IMG/VR virus record: IMGVR_UViG_3300031368_000001
Location: 1 to 64,000 of that record
DNA: 64,000 nucleotides
From: a virus
Strand: one strand, 5' to 3'
Shown: piece after piece, positions 50,180 to 58,447 of the stretch
Position numbering within the stretch: the first letter of the stretch is position 1
Layout: every line of letters starts with the position of its first letter
Position numbers and translations under genes: made by a program
The notes under the pieces: generated by a model
The model's input: the letters and a program-made list of their open reading frames with translations, nothing else
Told to the model about the DNA's origin: nothing
The model's database searches: none

Positions 50180-50236
50180 CCTAACCAACCCACTAAGCTC
50201 GATAGCTAAAATTGCTGGTTAATTCAAGCGTTAGAT
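50180..50236 (+). repeat. attC recombination site 5
   Basis: 57 bp from CCTAAC to GTTAGAT. Internal AACCA/TGGTT and AGC/GCT pairings; the end CTGGTTAATTCAAGCGTTAG is close to the classic attC end. The following bases (TTAGATTCATC) may be the right flank of the target. Confidence 0.75.
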
Positions 50237-50253
50237 TCATCAAGGAGGTAAAC

Positions 50254-50451
50254 ATGGAAATAGACGAAATTATAAATAACTTGGGCAAAAAAATATCAAC
50301 TCCAAAAGGAAATCAATTATTAGCTGGTTTTCAAATTGCAGTGTTAATGGAAAACAATAAATTAAAAGCATATCCTCAATCAATATCATTAATCTGTTGG
50401 TCAGATAATGGTGGAAAATATATGCATTGGGCAATTGATTGTAAAAAATAA
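50254..50451 (+). CDS. small hypothetical protein
   Basis: 65 aa from ATG 50254 (MEIDEIINNLGKKISTPKGN), with AAGGAGG upstream. Beta-alpha (LAGFQIAVLMENNKLKAYPQ, ending WAIDCKK). Its stop lies in AATAAC, resembling a cassette R'' box, and TAACAAGCCGG follows, so it may itself be a cassette gene with a decayed attC, or an ordinary phage gene displaced by the lone cassette. Confidence 0.5.
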   Translation: MEIDEIINNLGKKISTPKGNQLLAGFQIAVLMENNKLKAYPQSISLICWSDNGGKYMHWAIDCKK

Positions 50452-50539
50452 CAAGCCGGTTGAGTCTAACGCTCATAAACTCGCGTGTCTTACCTCACCA
50501 TTATACATCCTAATAGCGTCTTAACGAAAGGAAAATACC

Positions 50540-50689
50540 ATGAAAGTAGACCTAATAGCTATTGGCTATGAATGGATCTGTCTGAAGTGTGGACATCTTA
50601 ATAATGAGTTCGAGATATTAAAAGAAGTTACCTGCGTAGAATGCGGTGAGATTTATGAAGTAGGTGAGACAGAACATGCGTGTGGGTGA
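50540..50689 (+). CDS. small zinc-ribbon phage protein
   Basis: 49 aa: YEWICLKCGHLNNEFEILKE then VTCVECGEIYEVGETEHACG, a zinc ribbon widespread in phages. The last 21 bases including the stop (GGTGAGACAGAACATGCGTGT) are repeated four times after the gene. AAAGG upstream. Confidence 0.65.
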   Translation: MKVDLIAIGYEWICLKCGHLNNEFEILKEVTCVECGEIYEVGETEHACG

Positions 50690-50756
50690 GACAGAACATG
50701 CGTGTGGGTGAGGCAGAACATGCTTATAGGTGAGACAGAACATACTTATAGATAAA
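50690..50756 (+). repeat. tandem copies of a gene 3' end
   Basis: Three further copies of GGTGAGACAGAACATGCGTGTG-like units (21-22 bp, drifting to GGTGAGACAGAACATACTTATAG), directly after the stop of the zinc-ribbon gene. Each copy has its own in-frame stop. Confidence 0.8.
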
Positions 50757-50783
50757 AAAGCAAAATAGAGGAGGTGAGTATAC

Positions 50784-51023
50784 ATGAATAACACAATTTT
50801 CATATCGATAAAGGGCGGAGTTATCCAGAGTATCAATGTTACGGATGACCTGGATAGTATAAAAGCTGTGGTTATTGATTTTGATGTTCAAGGAATAGAG
50901 GATTCAACGCTCAATCTTGTGGATGGTCAGTGGGCAGTAATTTTTAATTACGGAGTAGAAAAAATAGCGGACGGAGATGTGGAGCATTTTGAGGGGATAG
51001 TGAAGAAGGGGACTAAGGGATGA
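50784..51023 (+). CDS. small hypothetical protein
   Basis: 79 aa, MNNTIFISIKGGVIQSINVT to DVEHFEGIVKKGTKG; beta-rich, acidic. GAGGAGG nine bases upstream. Last plus-strand gene of this run. Confidence 0.55.
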   Translation: MNNTIFISIKGGVIQSINVTDDLDSIKAVVIDFDVQGIEDSTLNLVDGQWAVIFNYGVEKIADGDVEHFEGIVKKGTKG

Positions 51024-51046
51024 TTTTTTAGTAATGACAGCTAGAT

Positions 51047-51202
51047 TTACTTGGATACTGTTTTTTGAGAAACTGTTTTCTTTGAAGATTTTCTATGTCG
51101 CTTCTTTTTATAATTCTCCAGACTTCTGATAAAATCCGGGTCAAAGTAAAGTGGTTTCTTTTTAGGCAGTAAATTCTTACCAAAGTCTCCAAAGTTAGTC
51201 AT
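51047..51202 (-). CDS. small basic hypothetical protein
   Basis: 51 aa on the minus strand, MTNFGDFGKNLLPKKKPLYF then NYKKKRHRKSSKKTVSQKTV; very basic C-terminus. AGGGAAAAATTATAATG upstream. It faces the plus-strand genes and begins beside the origin-like region. Confidence 0.5.
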   Translation of the reverse strand: MTNFGDFGKNLLPKKKPLYFDPDFIRSLENYKKKRHRKSSKKTVSQKTVSK

Positions 51203-52010
51203 TATAATTTTTCCCTATAACTCTTCCTTCTTTTTTAGCTTAAATTATATCATATTTATCAACTAAAAGCTAATATTATTTTAGACATATAGAAAAAATG
51301 TGGAAAATAGTAAAAATAAATAAGAACTTAGGAAAACACAGCAATTTAAAGCAATTTAAAGCATTTCAAAGCAATCCATCAGATCGGATATTTGGGGCCA
51401 TCAAAAATCAACAAAAATTTTTATTAATGATTCTATATACTTATATTAAAAATGATGGGGATGATTTTTTCTGATTCTTAAAAATCTCTGCAAAATTTTT
51501 CCTGGATAATCACGGAAAATAGCAAAAAGGTTTTTTGGGTAGTAACACTATCTTATTTAGAGTACCCGGTAAGTACCTGAAATTACTCAAAGAGTAACGG
51601 CAGAAAACCTTGGTGTTACTGGCCTAAGGGGTTGAAATAACTAAAAAAAACCCCTATATGGTAACGGGTACACCTGTTTTGAAAACTTTTTCTTGGAATT
51701 TTTAGCGTACCAGAAAAGTTTTATTTTTTATAATTCAGCCGTTACTGTTACCGGGGACGTCTAGCATTTAGTACTCTAAGTTATTGAAATGACTGAAGAA
51801 AAAAGGTTACAAACAGCGAAAACAGCGATTTTTTGAAAAGCTGAGAGCTACGTGATTTCAGGTACTTACGTCAACTAGTTAATAGTAACGTTTAACTATT
51901 TCTGGAGTACCTGTTTCAATGATTTCAGGTACTTAGCAGTACACGGCTGATTTTCTGCCGTTACTGTGTAAGTTATACTGTAAGTGTTGTAAGTTAGACC
52001 AAAAAAGTAC
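51203..52010. other. origin-like / control region with iterons
   Basis: No gene. AT-rich at 51240-51500. From 51540 to 51970 are many GTAAC and GTACC(T) words. A 14-base element ATTTCAGGTACTTA occurs twice directly (51855-51868, 51922-51935) and once inverted (51570-51583). A 15-base perfect inverted repeat, AGTAACGGCAGAAAA (51593-51607) and TTTTCTGCCGTTACT (51951-51965), frames the region. It lies beside the prim-pol gene. This is typical of an iteron origin or operator cluster. Confidence 0.55.
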
Positions 52011-52027
52011 TGGTGAGGAGGTTAAAA

Positions 52028-52231
52028 ATGGCAACTAAACGTAATGTGGGTTTTATCCCTATATTTAGAAAGAAGGATGGTGCTGTGTATTGCAGACCCT
52101 CTCCTATTTTTAGTGATAAGCGATCGGCCAGGATAGGTGTAGCAAAAAAAGGATGGTTGGACAAAGATAATTTTTTAACTATAGGCAAGGTGGTATTCAG
52201 AACGGAGGCAGAAAATAGTGCGGAGGGTTAA
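52028..52231 (+). CDS. small basic phage protein
   Basis: 67 aa from ATG 52028 (MATKRNVGFIPIFRKKDGAV), with GAGGAGG upstream. Beta-rich and basic (SDKRSARIGVAKKGWLDKDN). Just right of the iterons; it could bind DNA there, but that is inference. Confidence 0.5.
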   Translation: MATKRNVGFIPIFRKKDGAVYCRPSPIFSDKRSARIGVAKKGWLDKDNFLTIGKVVFRTEAENSAEG

Positions 52232-52264
52232 CGTATAAAAAATGCTCGAATTATGAACTATGAA

Positions 52265-53608
52265 TTATGAACTGAACGACTCTCTCCACACTGCATCGAA
52301 AGAGCGATACCAGACGCGGAGATGCATTTGCTTGACAGTTCTAAGTTCGTTACGAAAACCAAGGGTTCTTAATATTCGGCCTACATCCTTACGAGTAATC
52401 CTTTCTTTCTCTGCATTAGCCATATTAAGAAGAGTCTCCATACGAAGATAAATAACTTCACCATTCACCACAATTCTACTACCTATCCATTTGATATCCT
52501 TCATCACACCTTCTGAATAAACTTCTGAATTAATTAATCTTAAAATTAATCCAGTTAATGTCTCATCCATGGTAAGCTGAATAATTTCAGCTTCAGCCAA
52601 AGCTTTATTAACCATGTTTTCCCATGTTAGCTGTTTTACTGGTTTTGGAATCCTACCGGCTAGCTCACAAAATTTAATTTTAAACATGGAAAAAATAACC
52701 AATTCGTTTGTATTCATCTCAACTGATTCATCACTATGATTAGCTAAAAAAACTCTATATTTTCTTGCGCTATCGGGTGGAGGATATTTCAAAATTTGAA
52801 TTTTACTAATCTTTTCACCAACAGTTTTCCCCATTGCTTCTCGACCTTCTCGATCAGCAACTGATTTTATAGTACGTTTAATTTCTTTCCAGTCTAAAGG
52901 AGGAGTATTTCTTTCATTCCAATTCTCAAGAATTATTTCAGTTTGTGTAATATCACCATTAAAAATTCGTAAATAATAACCAGCAAGCTTGGTACAAACA
53001 GCATTTCGACTACCTTCCTTTACGCCCATAAGAGCTTCCTGTACCCAACCTTCAGGATTTTTTGAAACTCCGGTTATTCCCTGATCGGCTACAAGCTTAT
53101 CCTTAACATCACTTGGCAAATCCATAAGATCATCAAGGTCCATCTCAATAGGATCAATATCCCATTTATACTGAGTGCCATTAGGATGAATAGAAGGAGC
53201 TACTACAATATATCCTCCATCAGCACGAACATCCACATCAGGGAATAAACCAACTCTATTCTGATATTTTTGGTCTCGAGGATGTTTAAATAAAAGATGA
53301 AGAGATCCTTTTTTGCCTGTGGTTTGAGTAATAGTACCGTGAAGGTCGCCAAAGGCCGCAATATAATTCTCACGACCTATTTGTGAATCTAAATCTAATA
53401 CAATAAGATCCGAAACAAAACCAGTAACAAGACCAATATTAGCATCAGGCCATTTTTTCCACCAATGTTTTATTTGATCATCTGTTGCTTTCTCTTTTTG
53501 AAATTTTTCCCATGTTTTTAGCATAGGACTTTTTTCTCCAGGCCGAATTGGAAAAACAGACCATCCCAAACGAGCATATGCTAAAGCATACTCAGCTAAA
53601 GTTTTCAC
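52265..53608 (-). CDS. prim-pol primase (bifunctional primase/polymerase N-terminal domain)
   Basis: 447 aa. N-terminal prim-pol domain: LAYARLGWSVFPIRPGEKSP, WPDANIGLVTG, the metal-binding VLDLDS (Asp72, Asp74), then GSLHLLFKHP (His104), DVDVRADGGYIVVAPS. The primase C-terminal domain (about 180-280) contains VKEGSRNAVCTKLAGYYL. The last ~170 residues are unassigned and contain a winged-helix-like segment (NAEKERITRKDVGRILRTLG). Makes primers for replication. Beside the iteron region. Confidence 0.8.
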   Translation of the reverse strand: MKTLAEYALAYARLGWSVFPIRPGEKSPMLKTWEKFQKEKATDDQIKHWWKKWPDANIGLVTGFVSDLIVLDLDSQIGRENYIAAFGDLHGTITQTTGKKGSLHLLFKHPRDQKYQNRVGLFPDVDVRADGGYIVVAPSIHPNGTQYKWDIDPIEMDLDDLMDLPSDVKDKLVADQGITGVSKNPEGWVQEALMGVKEGSRNAVCTKLAGYYLRIFNGDITQTEIILENWNERNTPPLDWKEIKRTIKSVADREGREAMGKTVGEKISKIQILKYPPPDSARKYRVFLANHSDESVEMNTNELVIFSMFKIKFCELAGRIPKPVKQLTWENMVNKALAEAEIIQLTMDETLTGLILRLINSEVYSEGVMKDIKWIGSRIVVNGEVIYLRMETLLNMANAEKERITRKDVGRILRTLGFRNELRTVKQMHLRVWYRSFDAVWRESFSS

Positions 53609-53705
53609 AGATCCTCCTTGATTTTCCCGAACAAAAAAATGAGGTTTTAAATAATTGAATATATTGAATTATTTAGAACTATAAATTTCTTTCGAGTAGA
53701 AAAAA

Positions 53706-53888
53706 CTATTTCAGAAATTCTTTTTTAGCTTTTGCCAACTCCTCTGGATCATTAGATTTGTATAGAGCCCGTGGCATAGCTATTGAAATTAACGAATGAT
53801 TTATCTCTAAAATACTTTTGTTTTGCTTAAGAATTTCTTTTGATAATTCCATTAAATCTTGATCTGGTCTAATTTGTTCAATTTCCAT
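53706..53888 (-). CDS. small helical protein
   Basis: 60 aa, MEIEQIRPDQDLMELSKEIL, then KAKKEFLK; helical. GGAGG six bases upstream, right after the attenuator-like hairpin. First gene of the unit that includes the primase. Confidence 0.6.
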   Translation of the reverse strand: MEIEQIRPDQDLMELSKEILKQNKSILEINHSLISIAMPRALYKSNDPEELAKAKKEFLK

Positions 53889-53898
53889 CTAATCCTCC

Positions 53899-53989
53899 AA
53901 AAAAAATTGCCGCTTCTCTCAGACTACGCTCGAAGCTGGGCACTCCGCCCCGTGCCTCACGACATAGGGAATCTAAAAGAAAGCGGCAA
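53899..53989 (-). terminator. attenuator-like terminator upstream of the primase unit
   Basis: On the minus strand: TTGCCGCTT (53989-53981) / AAGCGGCAA (53915-53907) followed by eight Ts, then GGAGG and the ATG of the next gene. The ~65-base insert folds further: GGCAC/GTGCC with loop GGGGCGGA, and AGATT/AGTCT. A long-loop terminator within a leader suggests regulated read-through into the genes for the 60-aa protein and primase, or a true end of the nuclease unit upstream. Confidence 0.6.
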
Positions 53990-54101
53990 AATGTATTTGA
54001 TTCTTACCTCACCCAGCTCTTGGCGTTTTATACTCATTTAACTTATAATCTATTTATTAAAGTCCAATTATTACATTTTTTTAATTCATTATCCATGTTT
54101 T

Positions 54102-54425
54102 TTAATTCATTATCCATGTTTTTTTTAATTCACTGTCCATATCCTTTATCAATTTTTTTGTATCATCCAAGGATCTACCAACTATAGCTTTTCCCTCAGC
54201 TATTTTGACATCACGCATAAAGATAGCCTGGAGTTTACTTGGTTTATCATATCCTACTTTAACTTCAATAGACCCAAATAAACTCCGATAACAAAAAATA
54301 ATATCTATTACTCCACGATTTCCCCAGGGACCAGGATAAACGGGAAAGGCCTTGCAGAAAGAAAGAGAGTTAAGAAACTTTAAAGTGTCTCTTACAAGAT
54401 CAGTATGTTTGGTGCTTCTAGCCAT
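54102..54425 (-). CDS. VRR-NUC-type nuclease
   Basis: 107 aa. The motif order GVIDIIFCYRSLFGSIEVKV gives Asp41, Glu54 and Lys56 of a PD-(D/E)XK core (G-(V/I)-D...E-x-K), with Gln66 after it (KLQAIFMRDV), as in VRR-NUC proteins. These act as structure-specific nucleases, for example on Holliday junctions. It overlaps the HTH gene by a few bases. Activity inferred. Confidence 0.7.
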   Translation of the reverse strand: MARSTKHTDLVRDTLKFLNSLSFCKAFPVYPGPWGNRGVIDIIFCYRSLFGSIEVKVGYDKPSKLQAIFMRDVKIAEGKAIVGRSLDDTKKLIKDMDSELKKTWIMN

Positions 54426-54936
54426 GAATAATCTCCTGCGATGTACACTTCAGTGCAGTCGCTATTTTTTGAGCCGTGAAAAGAGATGTTTGTTGTTTTA
54501 TAAATAAAAAAGATATGCTCTGACGAGTAAGTCCTATTTTCTCCGCTAGCCTACTTTGATTATATTTTAAAAGAATCATTTCTTGTTTAATTTTATCAAC
54601 ATCTATCTTAGTTTTAAATTTATTAACAGATTCTTTTGCAACAGAGAGCTCGTAAATAATATCAGAAATATGGTAGAATCCTTTATTCTTAAGATTCCGA
54701 ATAAAAATTTTTATATCCCGAGTAGAGGTAAACCATCCTGTTTTTTTTACCCTTGAATTGTTGAAAAATAAATAGATTTTTTGTTTTGCTGTATGATCGT
54801 TCTCTGTGTTGATAATCTTTAGACAAAGCAGTTTCTTTGAAGAACCAGCTTGAAGCTTTTGAATTCGTGCATCAATATTTGTAGCAATCCCAATTCTGAC
54901 GGGTGTACCTCGTTGTTGTTTGATAAAATAAATCAT
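54418..54936 (-). CDS. GIY-YIG-like (T5orf172-type) N-terminus fused to Cro/CI-type HTH
   Basis: 172 aa. Residues 1-90: MIYFIKQQRGTPVRIGIATN then DARIQKLQAGSSKKLLCLKI, and WFTSTRDIKIFIRNLK, the T5orf172 / GIY-YIG-like pattern. Residues ~112-172: XRE-type helix-turn-helix (LLKYNQSRLAEKIGLTRQSI). It ends the divergent unit facing the promoter at 54995, a classic place for a repressor. Whether the first domain still cuts DNA cannot be said from sequence. Confidence 0.7.
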   Translation of the reverse strand: MIYFIKQQRGTPVRIGIATNIDARIQKLQAGSSKKLLCLKIINTENDHTAKQKIYLFFNNSRVKKTGWFTSTRDIKIFIRNLKNKGFYHISDIIYELSVAKESVNKFKTKIDVDKIKQEMILLKYNQSRLAEKIGLTRQSISFLFIKQQTSLFTAQKIATALKCTSQEIIHG

Positions 54937-54994
54937 GAATATAGAATAAACCTAAAAAAAAATGAAGTCAAGTCATTTTTTATACATTTTTTTG

Positions 54995-55023
54995 TTGACA
55001 TTCATTTTCTAATAAAATATACT
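54995..55023 (+). promoter_or_regulatory. consensus sigma70 promoter for the helicase operon
   Basis: TTGACA (54995-55000), 17-base AT-rich spacer, TATACT (55018-55023). It drives the SNF2 gene at 55108. Nearby inverted bits (AATGAagtcaagTCATT at about 54961) could be operator half-sites for the neighbouring HTH protein. A doubled gaatgaaacatcaag unit follows at 55060-55090. Confidence 0.8.
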
Positions 55024-55107
55024 GTATTCGACTAAGTAAAAAACTCTGTCAAGCAAAGAAAGAGAAAATAAAACATCAAGGAATGAAACATCAAGGAAAA
55101 AGGCACT

Positions 55108-56721
55108 ATGGAAATAAGCATCAAGGAATCTAAAAAAAAGGATAGACACCTCATTCTTCAATTTGACTATGATCCAGATATAATTTCTCAAGTGAAATCC
55201 ATCGGGATGAGATGGAGCCCGGCTAAAAAAATCTGGCATAGTAAAATCACCAAGCTTTTTGTTAGTTCCTTCCTTAAATTATTTCCTGAATTTCAAGATG
55301 AGTTAGAAGGATATGCTTTACAACCAGCCATAAACACTAATTATTTACCTTCAGAATATCTCAGGAATCATCAAAGAGAATCAGCTGCTTTAGAAAATCC
55401 GAGATACGGTGTATGGCACGATATTGGCTGTGGAAAGACCGTTTTGGCCATAGAGCTAATGAAACAGAAGGATGTAAAGACTATGGTAGTTTGTCCACTA
55501 TCTATCATTGAAACAACTTGGTTAGAGCTAATAGAAAAATTTGATCCTGAACGTTTTAAGTATACAATAAATCTCTGGGCACTAAAACAAAAAAATTCAC
55601 CAGCTGGAAGACGGGCTTATGAAGAAGGCTTAAAAAATTGTAAAACCGCACTTATAAATTTTGAGTCTTTTAGGACTATTCAAAAAGATTTAGAACAAGC
55701 AGACTTTCGGATGCTGCTGATTGACGAATCAACCTACTGTAAAAACCCTCGCTCCAAAATTACCGAGGCATTACTAGATTTTGGAGAAAATATGGATTTT
55801 GCATATCCTCTTTCTGGCAACCCTGCACCTAATTCTGAAATGGAATATTGGTCACAGACTCAGTTAATAGATCCAACTTTATTCGGAACTAACTTTTACG
55901 CTTTCAGAGCTCGTTATTTCTATAGCCATGGTTATGGAAATTTTAAGTGGTCAATGAAAAAAGATAAGCGAGAGGATTTTCTGGGAAAATTAGCTGGTAT
56001 ATCTGAAGCGGTACGAAAAGAAGATGTACTTGATTTACCTGAGAAGACAGAAAATGTTAGAAAGATATATTTGAATGTCACTGAGAGAAAAGCTTATGAA
56101 GATATGAAGAAGCATCTGGTTATCGAGTTCGGCGATCAAGAAATTATTGCCGCAAATGCTGCGGTTAAACTTATGAAGTTAAGAGAAGGTACAAGTGGTT
56201 TCTACTTAGATCAAGAAAAAAACGCAATTCATGTTGGAGACTCAAAGCTAAATGAACTTGAAAAATTACTAGAAGAAGCAAGAAATAATCAGATGATTAT
56301 CTGGACACATTTTCATTATGAAGCAGATCAAATTGAAAGACTATTCCGAAAAATATTGAAACAAAGATCAATAACCTGGGGTCGGGTTGATGGAACAATC
56401 AATAAGCAAGAGACTAAAAATCAGACGATTAAAGAATTCAAGGAAGGGAGACTCCAGTATTTAGTAGCTCATCCAGGTTCCCTTGGTCGCGGACAAAACC
56501 TATACAATTGTTCTTACATGACATTTTTCAGCCTCAGTCATAGCTATGACTTATTCGATCAGTGTGGAGGACGAATATATCGAGATGGCCAAGTAAACAA
56601 ATGTTCTTACTATTTTTTAATCGCTGATCGTTCTGTGGATGAAGTAATTATGAAAGCATTATTAGAGAAAGGTAAAGTGGTTGAGGCGGTATTTGAATAT
56701 ATTAAGAAGGGAGGGAAATGA
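55108..56721 (+). CDS. SNF2-family helicase
   Basis: 537 aa. The N-terminal ~70 residues look like a HARP-type DNA-binding domain (SIGMRWSPAKKIWHSKITK). Motif I is DIGCGKT (105-111), motif II a DES variant in LLIDESTYCKNP, motif III LSGNPAPN, motif V-like GSLGRGQNLYNC and motif VI QCGGRIYRDGQ. Phage SNF2 helicases remodel replication forks or displace proteins. Has its own strong promoter. The DES in place of DEAH is usual for phage members. Confidence 0.85.
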   Translation: MEISIKESKKKDRHLILQFDYDPDIISQVKSIGMRWSPAKKIWHSKITKLFVSSFLKLFPEFQDELEGYALQPAINTNYLPSEYLRNHQRESAALENPRYGVWHDIGCGKTVLAIELMKQKDVKTMVVCPLSIIETTWLELIEKFDPERFKYTINLWALKQKNSPAGRRAYEEGLKNCKTALINFESFRTIQKDLEQADFRMLLIDESTYCKNPRSKITEALLDFGENMDFAYPLSGNPAPNSEMEYWSQTQLIDPTLFGTNFYAFRARYFYSHGYGNFKWSMKKDKREDFLGKLAGISEAVRKEDVLDLPEKTENVRKIYLNVTERKAYEDMKKHLVIEFGDQEIIAANAAVKLMKLREGTSGFYLDQEKNAIHVGDSKLNELEKLLEEARNNQMIIWTHFHYEADQIERLFRKILKQRSITWGRVDGTINKQETKNQTIKEFKEGRLQYLVAHPGSLGRGQNLYNCSYMTFFSLSHSYDLFDQCGGRIYRDGQVNKCSYYFLIADRSVDEVIMKALLEKGKVVEAVFEYIKKGGK

Positions 56722-56910
56722 ATGAAGAAAACATATTGTGATATCTGTGATAAGGAAATTCGAGGTGAAGATAATCGGAGTACTATATACATTAAGGAAA
56801 GGGATGCTTATTCAGGCGAAATTCTTTTTTCTGAAGTTTGTAGTACTTGTACAAGGAAAGTAATAGATTTTATAAACGAGATTACGGAACATCGACGGGA
56901 GAAAAAATAA
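56722..56910 (+). CDS. small zinc-ribbon protein
   Basis: 62 aa: YCDICDKEIRGEDNRSTIYI then VCSTCTRKVIDFINEI. Two Cys pairs with a treble-clef-like layout; starts directly after the helicase stop. Confidence 0.6.
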   Translation: MKKTYCDICDKEIRGEDNRSTIYIKERDAYSGEILFSEVCSTCTRKVIDFINEITEHRREKK

Positions 56911-56912
56911 CA

Positions 56913-57071
56913 ATGACAAAAATTCAGTACTTAGGTCTTTTTCTATTATTCCTTGCACATTATTTCAACCACTGGCCTTACTTTAAAAAGAATGAATTTT
57001 CTTGTAGATTGATAGCTTGGATCTGTTTTACTGGTGCTAGTTTATGCTTAGGATTTGTTTTATTTGGTTAA
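56913..57071 (+). CDS. small membrane protein
   Basis: 52 aa, MTKIQYLGLFLLFLAHYFNH, then RLIAWICFTGASLCLGFVLF: two spans. Start three bases after the previous stop. Confidence 0.5.
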   Translation: MTKIQYLGLFLLFLAHYFNHWPYFKKNEFSCRLIAWICFTGASLCLGFVLFG

Positions 57072-57085
57072 CAAGGATTAGAACA

Positions 57086-57283
57086 ATGACTGATATTGAT
57101 ACCATCGAACTCTCAGGCGAAATAACAGCCGATACGGATCTGGCTATCCTATTCACTGACAGCATAACCGAAGCATGGATAGCGAGATCTTTGATTGAGA
57201 TTGAAACTGACTTTTACAAATTCGGAGAACCAATAACGATAATTATGCCGAGATGGGTAGCAGAAAAAGAAGGATTTATATGA
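57086..57283 (+). CDS. small acidic protein
   Basis: 65 aa from ATG 57086 (MTDIDTIELSGEITADTDLA), with AAGGATTAG upstream. Ends PRWVAEKEGFI. ATGA overlap with the next gene. Similar small proteins occur in many phages; function unknown. Confidence 0.5.
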   Translation: MTDIDTIELSGEITADTDLAILFTDSITEAWIARSLIEIETDFYKFGEPITIIMPRWVAEKEGFI

Positions 57284-57411
57284 ATTCAAAAGAAGCTATA
57301 AAAGAAATACAGAAAGAAATGAATGAATTGGAACTTCAAACTGAATTAGTCTGGATACTTATAGCAGTTTTAACAGTTTTATATTTTATCTACCCTTTAT
57401 TTATTATCTAA
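57280..57411 (+). CDS. small membrane protein
   Basis: 43 aa: charged helix (KEAIKEIQKEMNELELQTEL) then a span (VWILIAVLTVLYFIYPLFII). ATGA overlap upstream. Resembles a tail-anchored membrane peptide. Confidence 0.45.
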   Translation: MNSKEAIKEIQKEMNELELQTELVWILIAVLTVLYFIYPLFII

Positions 57412-57432
57412 AAACTTTAACAAGGAGGAATT

Positions 57433-57876
57433 ATGACCGAAGAAAAAGATCTAACCAAATTATTCACCGAAGAAAAAAAATCTACCCCGGAGCTTCAGCA
57501 GCACGTAAAAGAGTTTTATGACCTTGTTATAAAAGAACGCGCTCTCAAGAAAGACCTCGATGAATTACAGGAAAAGCGTATGGCAGCTGAGGAGACTCTC
57601 TACAGCAGTTTAGAAGATGCTAACTTTGAACTCATAAGAACCGAGAACGGAACTTTTTCCAGACGAATCGATCTCTATGCCAACTTCGAGCCTGGAAAAA
57701 AAGAAGAGGGTTTTGCATGGCTTAAAGAACAGGGTTTTGGAGATCTGATCTACGAGACCGTAAACTCGAGAACATTCTCTGCATTTATTAAAGATTTTAA
57801 GAAAGATGAAATGGCGGAGTTACCGGAGTTTGTGAATACTTCGATTAAGAAGAAAATAGGTTTTAGGAAGAAGTAA
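57433..57876 (+). CDS. conserved phage protein
   Basis: 147 aa. Coiled-coil centre (DLVIKERALKKDLDELQEKR), then GTFSRRIDLYANFEPGKKEE, WLKEQGFGDLIYETVNSRTF, SAFIKDFKKDEM. This pattern is a common early phage family often near recombination or replication genes; no activity is assigned. AAGGAGGAA upstream. Confidence 0.6.
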   Translation: MTEEKDLTKLFTEEKKSTPELQQHVKEFYDLVIKERALKKDLDELQEKRMAAEETLYSSLEDANFELIRTENGTFSRRIDLYANFEPGKKEEGFAWLKEQGFGDLIYETVNSRTFSAFIKDFKKDEMAELPEFVNTSIKKKIGFRKK

Positions 57877-57887
57877 GGAGATTAATC

Positions 57888-58163
57888 ATGCCAAAACTCT
57901 ACACACACAAAGTGCATGTTTCACCTCTCAGTGGTACTTTTACACCTTTCCCTATTGATATGTTGAGATATGATTGTCTGTGTCCGAATTCAGAGGAAGA
58001 TTCTGGAAAAATTATAGAAAATTTTAGTGTTCCATGGGATTTCATGAAAGCAAGAGAAAGTCTTATCATCACTCTCGAGCGTGAAGGCTGGAAAACCTGG
58101 GAACCAACTTATGAAAGATGGAAAAGTTTTTCGTGGACAGTTGTAGGGCATGAGGTAATTTAA
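57888..58163 (+). CDS. small hypothetical protein
   Basis: 91 aa, MPKLYTHKVHVSPLSGTFTP, beta-rich, Trp-containing end (WKSFSWTVVGHEVI). AAGGAG upstream. Overlaps the next gene by one base. Confidence 0.5.
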   Translation: MPKLYTHKVHVSPLSGTFTPFPIDMLRYDCLCPNSEEDSGKIIENFSVPWDFMKARESLIITLEREGWKTWEPTYERWKSFSWTVVGHEVI

Positions 58164-58447
58164 TGCCCGCACCATCTCACGCAAAAACTTTATTAAGCAT
58201 TAACAAAACTTGGAGTGAATCTAAACTGAGGTTTAAATGCACAAACTGTGGTTATAAAGGTCATGTCAGTGAGCTATTATGTGTGGACGAAGAAAAAACT
58301 TTATGGTGTCCGAGATGTTCAACAGCAAATACTGTGTGGGAAAGAGATTTGATAGAAGAGGGGGGAATGAAAAATGGAGCTCAGCGAAATCATAGAAAAA
58401 GAACTTTGGGGAAAGAAAGTAAAGATAAAACCATGGCAATACTGTAA
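58163..58447 (+). CDS. small zinc-ribbon protein
   Basis: 94 aa. RFKCTNCGYKGHVSELLCVD and LWCPRCSTANTVWE give a CxxC pair set. The last ~24 residues overlap the next gene in another frame and look less constrained. Confidence 0.5.
   Translation: MPAPSHAKTLLSINKTWSESKLRFKCTNCGYKGHVSELLCVDEEKTLWCPRCSTANTVWERDLIEEGGMKNGAQRNHRKRTLGKESKDKTMAIL

Noticed and set aside
50452-50539. TAACAAGCCGGTTGAG and TCTAACGCTC after the gene at 50254
   Set aside because: It resembles the left half of an attC, but no matching right half with GCGTTA was found, so I list it only as a possible decayed site.
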